Below are positions 4,969 through 8,596 of a DNA stretch of 8,596 nt, one piece after another. The notes beneath the pieces were generated by a model. It did no database searches. It was not told where the DNA came from and worked only from the letters and a program-made list of their open reading frames with translations. Position 1 is the stretch's first letter. The number at the start of each line of letters is the position of its first letter. The DNA is taken from positions 1-8,596 of the forward strand of contig JAILFQ010000276.1 of the NCBI GenBank assembly GCA_024697505.1, read 5' to 3'. Source of the DNA: Lachnospiraceae bacterium. GTDB taxonomy: Bacteria; Bacillota; Clostridia; Lachnospirales; Lachnospiraceae. A program made the position numbers and the translations under genes.

Positions 4969-6471
4969 ATGTACAAGATAGATTTTAATAAGAAAGAACA
5001 TATTCATTTTATAGGGATAGGCGGAATAAGCATGAGCGGTCTTGCTCTGTTCCTGAAGAGCAGAGGAATGGAAGTTACCGGTTCTGACAGAGCAGAGAAT
5101 GAGCAGACCGAAATGCTTGTTAATAACGGAATAAAAGTAGTGTTTAAGCAGGTGGCGGAGAACGTAACAGACAGCATAGATGCCTTTGTTTACACCGCTG
5201 CCATTTCTGCGGACAATCCTGAACTTGTTGCTGCAAAGGCAACCGGAAAGCCGATGCTTACAAGAGCGGAAGTGCTTTCTCAGGTGCTTTCAAGCTTTAA
5301 GGAAGGGGTTTGTGTTTCCGGAACAAACGGAAAAACCACTACAACATCAATGCTCTCTTTAATGCTCCTTAACGCAGAAAAAGATCCTGCTCTTTTTGTT
5401 GGGGCTGTTTTAAACGAATTAAACGGTAACTTCCGTTTGGGAAATGGTTCTACTTGTGTTGCGGAAGCTTGCGAGTATAAGGATGCGTTTTTAAGCCTTC
5501 GTCCTACTCACGAAATAATCCTTAACATAGAAGAAGACCACTTAGACTACTTTAAGAATCTTGAAAATATAAGGGCTTCCTTTAAGAAGTATATAGAACT
5601 GGTGCCTGAAAACGGGCTGGTTATTATAAACGGAGAAATAGATAGGGCAGAAGAGCTTACAAAAGATGCCTCCTGCAAGGTGGAAACTTATGGCGTGGCT
5701 TTCGGAACCTTCAACGAAACAAATGATGGAATAAATGATGATACAAATGGCGGAACATATGATAGAACAACTAATGAAGCCGGTAATGCGTCATCAGGGA
5801 AAGCAGGTTTGACTACAGAAGTAGAAAAATATGACTATGCAGCAGCCAACATATCATTTGATGACTACGGTTGTGGTGTGTACGATTTTTATATGCAGGG
5901 TAAATGTCTTGGAAGAGTGCATTTGGGAGTAACGGGACGCCACAATGTTTCCAACTCTCTTCCGGCAATTGCCATGGCAATGAAGCTTGGCGTCAGCTTT
6001 GAAAGTGCGGTTAATACTTTAAAAGATTTCCATGGGGCTAAAAGAAGATTTGAACTTAAAGGTACTCTTGGGGGTATTCGAATATATGATGATTATGCCC
6101 ACAACCCAACAGAGATTCTTGCAACCCTTAAAGCCGCATCCAAATGTGTACATGACAGGATCATTACAATTTTTCAACCACATACCTACACCCGTACAAA
6201 GTCCCAGTTTTCAGGCTTTGTAGAGAGTTTATCCCACTCGGATGTGGTGGTTTTGGCAGACATTTATGCTGCAAGAGAAATAGATAAAAAGGAAATATCT
6301 TCCTTGGATATAGCAAAGGAACTTAAGAGAAATGGTAAAGAAGTTTACTATTTTCCGACATTTGACGAGATAGAAAATTTTCTTTTAAAATTTTCAAAAG
6401 CAAATGATTTGTTAATAACTATGGGCGCCGGAGATGTAGTAAAAATCGGCGAATCATTACTTGGAAGATAA
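4969..6471 (+). CDS. murC: UDP-N-acetylmuramate--L-alanine ligase
   Basis: MurC is the cytoplasmic ligase that adds L-alanine to UDP-N-acetylmuramic acid with ATP, the first amino-acid step of peptidoglycan precursor synthesis. Seen: N-terminal UDP-binding domain with GIGGISMSGLA (16-26), ATP loop GTNGKTTTT (118-126), EACEYKDAFL (166-175), NIEEDHLDYF (186-195), the GRHNVSNSLPA hinge (323-333), DDYAHNP (374-380), FQPHTYTRT (402-410) and MGAGD (485-489). All three Mur-ligase domains are complete. The protein is 500 residues where about 450-460 is usual; the excess is a polar low-complexity segment at about residues 246-285, between YGVAF and the KYDYAAANISFDDYG stretch of the central domain. 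Start: AAGGTGG at 4958-4964, four bases before the ATG. It probably shares a transcript with hypB2, with no terminator in between, and ends at a strong terminator at 6484-6537. Confidence 0.97.
   Translation: MYKIDFNKKEHIHFIGIGGISMSGLALFLKSRGMEVTGSDRAENEQTEMLVNNGIKVVFKQVAENVTDSIDAFVYTAAISADNPELVAAKATGKPMLTRAEVLSQVLSSFKEGVCVSGTNGKTTTTSMLSLMLLNAEKDPALFVGAVLNELNGNFRLGNGSTCVAEACEYKDAFLSLRPTHEIILNIEEDHLDYFKNLENIRASFKKYIELVPENGLVIINGEIDRAEELTKDASCKVETYGVAFGTFNETNDGINDDTNGGTYDRTTNEAGNASSGKAGLTTEVEKYDYAAANISFDDYGCGVYDFYMQGKCLGRVHLGVTGRHNVSNSLPAIAMAMKLGVSFESAVNTLKDFHGAKRRFELKGTLGGIRIYDDYAHNPTEILATLKAASKCVHDRIITIFQPHTYTRTKSQFSGFVESLSHSDVVVLADIYAAREIDKKEISSLDIAKELKRNGKEVYYFPTFDEIENFLLKFSKANDLLITMGAGDVVKIGESLLGR
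5719..5778 (+). repeat. In-frame degenerate 12-bp tandem repeat inside murC
   Basis: Five 12-bp units encode TNDG, INDD, TNGG, TYDR and TTNE (residues 251-270). The first three are closely alike at DNA level (acaaatgatgga, ataaatgatgat, acaaatggcgga); the last two are diverged. The repeat keeps the frame and is the core of the extra segment of this MurC. Confidence 0.75.
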
Positions 6472-6481
6472 ATTATGAACA

Positions 6482-6618
6482 TTATCCACAGCGAAAAAAA
6501 GTGCTTGACAGACATATTCGCTGTGGATTATTTTTTTGCGACCTTGGTCCAAAGTATGATATTTAAAGCGTTACAGTTCTTCGAAAAGAAATTAACCACG
6601 TTATCCACAATATCCACA
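6482..6618 (+). promoter_or_regulatory. DnaA-box cluster upstream of the replication-initiation operon
   Basis: Compared with the DnaA consensus TTATCCACA, exact boxes lie at 6482-6490 and 6601-6609. One-mismatch boxes are ATATCCACA at 6610-6618 and, on the minus strand, TAATCCACA (complement of 6522-6530). TTAACCACG at 6592-6600 has two mismatches. The sites at 6592, 6601 and 6610 abut head to tail with a 9-bp period. The first two sites form an inverted pair in the murC terminator stem. The cluster lies about 70-100 bp upstream of the predicted transcription start of the DnaD/DnaB-type gene, in a position for DnaA to regulate it. No DUE-like run or dnaA/dnaN gene is seen, so this is probably not the main oriC. 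Confidence 0.75.
6484..6537 (+). terminator. Intrinsic terminator of murC
   Basis: ATCCACAGCGAA (6484-6495) pairs perfectly with TTCGCTGTGGAT (6517-6528), a 12-bp stem with a 21-nt loop, followed directly by TATTTTTTT (6529-6537). It lies 12 bp after the murC stop codon. The arms also contain DnaA-box sequences. The loop holds an exact TTGACA (6505-6510), but the bases 17-18 bp downstream (TTATTT/TATTTT) make a poor -10. Confidence 0.85.
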
Positions 6619-6674
6619 TTTCTATTCTACACTGAGTATACAAAAGTGGAGCTATTTCTTAAAAATATCTTTTA

Positions 6675-6683
6675 TGTTATACT
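6675..6683 (+). promoter_or_regulatory. Extended -10 promoter of the replication-initiation operon
   Basis: TGTTATACT (6675-6683) is an extended -10 with 5 of 6 matches in the hexamer. The hexamer 17 bp upstream (TTTCTT, 6655-6660) is a poor -35. The predicted start is near 6690, about 40 nt before the ATG at 6730. The weak -35 would suit an activated promoter, and DnaA boxes lie upstream. Confidence 0.55.
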
Positions 6684-6729
6684 CCATCTTGCATCTGGGA
6701 AATGCAAAAATTCTTAAAAGGGTGGGGCT

Positions 6730-7866
6730 ATGGGAAACATAATTATTAGTTCAGAACGTGAAATTTCGGCAACGGTGGTTCCGAATGTTTTTATAGATAG
6801 GTATATGTTAGGGGCGAACGGAGCATATGTAAAGGTTTATCTCTATCTTTTGCGCTGCATGTCAGGGGACGGTCATCCGTTTTCTGTGGAGCAGGCTTCA
6901 GAAGAACTTGATGAAACAGAAAAGGACATACTTCGCGCGCTTTCTTATTGGGAAAAGGCACATGTTCTTTCGGTTGCGAAGGACAAGGATGGCATTAAGG
7001 GAATAACTTTTTTGGATCTTCTTGCCGGTCCTTCGGAAAAGTCTGCAAAGGCAGCAGTGGAGAAGACGGAAGAGGTAAGAACAGCGCAGACGGATGCACC
7101 GGAAAACAATGCGCCTATTATTTCGCTTGAAGCTAAGAGAAAAGAACTTTATAAAGAGAAAGAGTACACCAGCGAAGAGCTTAACCGCCTTTGCGGAGAG
7201 AAGGATATTAACAGCATAATGAATATTGCCAGTACCCTTCTTGGACGTTTCCTTTCACCGGTCGATCAGAATTTTATTCTTTTTGTAAAGAAGCAACTTG
7301 GTTTCTCCGAGCAGCTTACAATTTATCTTTTTGATTACTGTTGTGGGGAAAAGGGCAAGAGAAATATTGAGTATATAAAAACAGTAGCCGTTAGCTGGTA
7401 CGAAGAAGGTGTTACTACAATAGCAGAGGCAGAGGACTATAACATCAAGTACAGCGAGAGCTACGCAGCAGTTAACAGAGCTTTCAATCTTGGAAGACTT
7501 CCGGGTGGTAAAGAAAAAGCAATGGTTCTTGCATGGAAAAAGAAGAACTACAGTCCGGAATTGATAGAAGAAGCCTGCAATATTGCTCTAATGCAGACAG
7601 GCAGTCCAAAATGGAATTACGCAAACAAGGTCCTTATGGATTGGGAGAAAAAAGGCTATAAGACCTTAAAAGAAGTAAAAGATGGGGAAGCCGCTAACCG
7701 CTCTTCCGAAAACGGAAGAAAGAACACTTCTTACGCAAAAACAAATACGAATAGTGCTGTAAAGCCGGCAGTTACAAAATCCGCCGCAGCGTACAACAGT
7801 TATCCGCAGCGTAAGTACACAGAAGAGGAGTACGACAATCTGGAACGTATACTTCTTCAGAATTAG
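6730..7866 (+). CDS. DnaD/DnaB-type replication initiation protein with two DnaD domains
   Basis: This 378-residue protein has an N-terminal winged-helix-like region (about 15-98, with NGAYVKVYLYLLRC at 30-43), a charged linker (100-145), and two DnaD C-terminal-type (DDBH2) domains. Each repeats the YxxxIxxxW motif: YIKTVAVSW (215-223) followed by EEGVTTIAEAE, and YANKVLMDW (297-305) followed by EKKGYKTLKEV. A polar tail (318-360) ends in YTEEEYDNLERILLQN. In Bacillus subtilis, DnaD has one such domain and DnaB two, and dnaB precedes dnaI; the architecture and the loader gene just downstream therefore fit a shortened DnaB-like initiator better than plain DnaD. These proteins bridge DnaA-bound origins and the helicase loader. 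Start: AAGGGTGGGG at 6718-6727. It lies 21 bp before the loader gene and behind an extended -10 promoter and a DnaA-box cluster. Confidence 0.88.
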   Translation: MGNIIISSEREISATVVPNVFIDRYMLGANGAYVKVYLYLLRCMSGDGHPFSVEQASEELDETEKDILRALSYWEKAHVLSVAKDKDGIKGITFLDLLAGPSEKSAKAAVEKTEEVRTAQTDAPENNAPIISLEAKRKELYKEKEYTSEELNRLCGEKDINSIMNIASTLLGRFLSPVDQNFILFVKKQLGFSEQLTIYLFDYCCGEKGKRNIEYIKTVAVSWYEEGVTTIAEAEDYNIKYSESYAAVNRAFNLGRLPGGKEKAMVLAWKKKNYSPELIEEACNIALMQTGSPKWNYANKVLMDWEKKGYKTLKEVKDGEAANRSSENGRKNTSYAKTNTNSAVKPAVTKSAAAYNSYPQRKYTEEEYDNLERILLQN

Positions 7867-7887
7867 CAGTAAAAACGGGAGGGAACA

Positions 7888-8596
7888 ATGCCACTTAAAA
7901 ACAGTCAGTTCAACGCCATCTTAAGAAACTACGACGAAAGGCAGTCGGAGATGAGAAGGCTCCTTGACGAAAGAGAAAAAGAGATTGAAGAAAAGATTCC
8001 CGAATATGGCAAACTTAACGAGCAGGTAATCAATAACTCCATGGAGTATGCCAGAGCGGCACTTCTTGCAAGAAAGAGTGCGGAAGGAATAAATTCTCTT
8101 GAACAGCTTAAAAGGGCTAACAGGGAATTGGCAGAAAGAAAATCCAGACTCCTTGTTGAAAACGGGTATCCAAAAGATTACCTCCTGCCGGTTTATAAGT
8201 GTCCGGATTGCAAAGACACAGGATATATCGGGACCCGCCAGTGCCATTGTTTTAAGCAGGCTGTTGTGGATCTGCTTTACAGACAGTCTAATCTTGGCCC
8301 GATTCTTGAAGAAGAAAATTACGACACATTCTCATTCAGTTATTATTCAAACAGGACCAAAAATGATAAAACAGGACTGACTCCTTTGGAAAACATGCGT
8401 CGTATATACGACTATACAAAGAAATTTATCAATAATTTTGATTCTTCTTATGAAAATCTATTCTTTTATGGTAATGCCGGTCTCGGAAAGACCTTCCTTT
8501 CCCACTGCATAGCCAAAGAACTTTTGAATTCAGCTCATACCGTCCTGTATCTTACAGCTTACGAACTCTTCAATATACTTGGGAAGAATATGAGAG
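7888..8596 (+). CDS. DnaI/DnaC-type helicase loader ATPase, 5' part, cut by the right edge
   Basis: The frame starts at ATG 7888 with GGGAGGGA at 7877-7884 and stays open to the window end; 236 residues are visible of a usual 320-340. Residues about 10-95 are highly charged and helical, probably a coiled coil or helicase-binding region. A zinc knuckle follows, CPDC (105-108) and CHC (119-121), giving four cysteines as in DnaI-type loaders and their relatives. The AAA+ core begins with LFFYGNAGLGKTFLSH (191-206), whose Walker A is GNAGLGKT (195-202). Walker B, sensor 1 and the arginine finger lie beyond the edge. Such proteins load the replicative hexameric helicase onto origin DNA with DnaD/DnaB-type partners. 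The gene follows the DnaD/DnaB-type gene by 21 bp and is surely co-transcribed. IS21-type IstB has a related ATPase, but the zinc knuckle and context favour the loader. Confidence 0.93.
   Translation, partial: MPLKNSQFNAILRNYDERQSEMRRLLDEREKEIEEKIPEYGKLNEQVINNSMEYARAALLARKSAEGINSLEQLKRANRELAERKSRLLVENGYPKDYLLPVYKCPDCKDTGYIGTRQCHCFKQAVVDLLYRQSNLGPILEEENYDTFSFSYYSNRTKNDKTGLTPLENMRRIYDYTKKFINNFDSSYENLFFYGNAGLGKTFLSHCIAKELLNSAHTVLYLTAYELFNILGKNMR

Noticed and set aside
5719..5778. Frameshift or assembly error in murC causing the odd N/T/G-rich segment
   Set aside because: The frame is kept on both sides and conserved MurC motifs continue in the same frame, so it is an in-frame insertion.
6482..6618. 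Chromosomal oriC
   Set aside because: DnaA boxes are present, but there is no dnaA or dnaN gene and no long AT-rich unwinding region, and the boxes fit a regulatory position. It cannot be fully excluded without the genome's GC skew.
6475..6717. An 80-codon plus-strand ORF between murC and the DnaD/DnaB-type gene
   Set aside because: It spans the murC terminator, the DnaA boxes and the promoter, has no ribosome site, and its product looks like translated AT-rich control DNA.
7800..7808. TTATCCGCA, a one-mismatch DnaA box near the end of the DnaD/DnaB-type gene
   Set aside because: It is isolated, lies in coding sequence, and single one-mismatch hits are expected by chance in a window of this size.

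Overview
The window looks like chromosomal DNA of a Gram-positive Clostridia-class anaerobe, most likely Lachnospiraceae. This is inferred from the moderately low GC content, strong AGGAGG-type ribosome sites, and a murC gene followed by a DnaD/DnaB-type initiation protein and a DnaI/DnaC-type helicase loader. No marker gene fixes the genus. There is no rRNA, tRNA, CRISPR array, transposase or phage gene.

Layout: (1) Bases 2-631 hold the 3' part of an unrecognised gene cut by the left edge. (2) At 779-1354 is a DUF3267-type membrane metalloprotease-like protein with HELTH. It converges, with only 4 bp between stop codons, on (3) a MATE multidrug/cation antiporter on the minus strand at 1359-2735. 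(4) A 556-bp divergent intergenic region holds five units of an exact 63-bp tandem repeat, each full unit built around an 11-bp inverted repeat, ending at an extended -10 promoter. (5) Two tandem HypB-like nickel-insertion GTPases follow (3292-3960, 4154-4828), with no hydrogenase, urease or other hyp gene in view. (6) murC (4969-6471) makes UDP-MurNAc-L-Ala for peptidoglycan and carries an unusual low-complexity insertion of about 40 residues. (7) A compact control region at 6472-6729 has a murC terminator whose stem arms are DnaA-box sequences, a run of three contiguous 9-bp DnaA-like boxes, and an extended -10 promoter. (8) A two-DnaD-domain replication initiation protein (6730-7866) and a zinc-finger helicase loader of DnaI/DnaC type (7888 to the right edge) form a probable operon.

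Two themes stand out. First, bases 2931-5778 hold four unrelated tandem repeats (63, 40, 46 and 12 bp), one before hypB1, one between the hypB genes, one between hypB2 and murC, and one in frame inside murC. The 46-bp array begins inside the last codons of hypB2. Second, the DnaA-box cluster directly before a helicase-loading operon suggests that DnaA controls, or is titrated at, the expression of its own downstream partners. No wholly new multi-gene system could be demonstrated; the DnaA-box/terminator region and the phased 63-bp dyad array are the best candidates for something undescribed.
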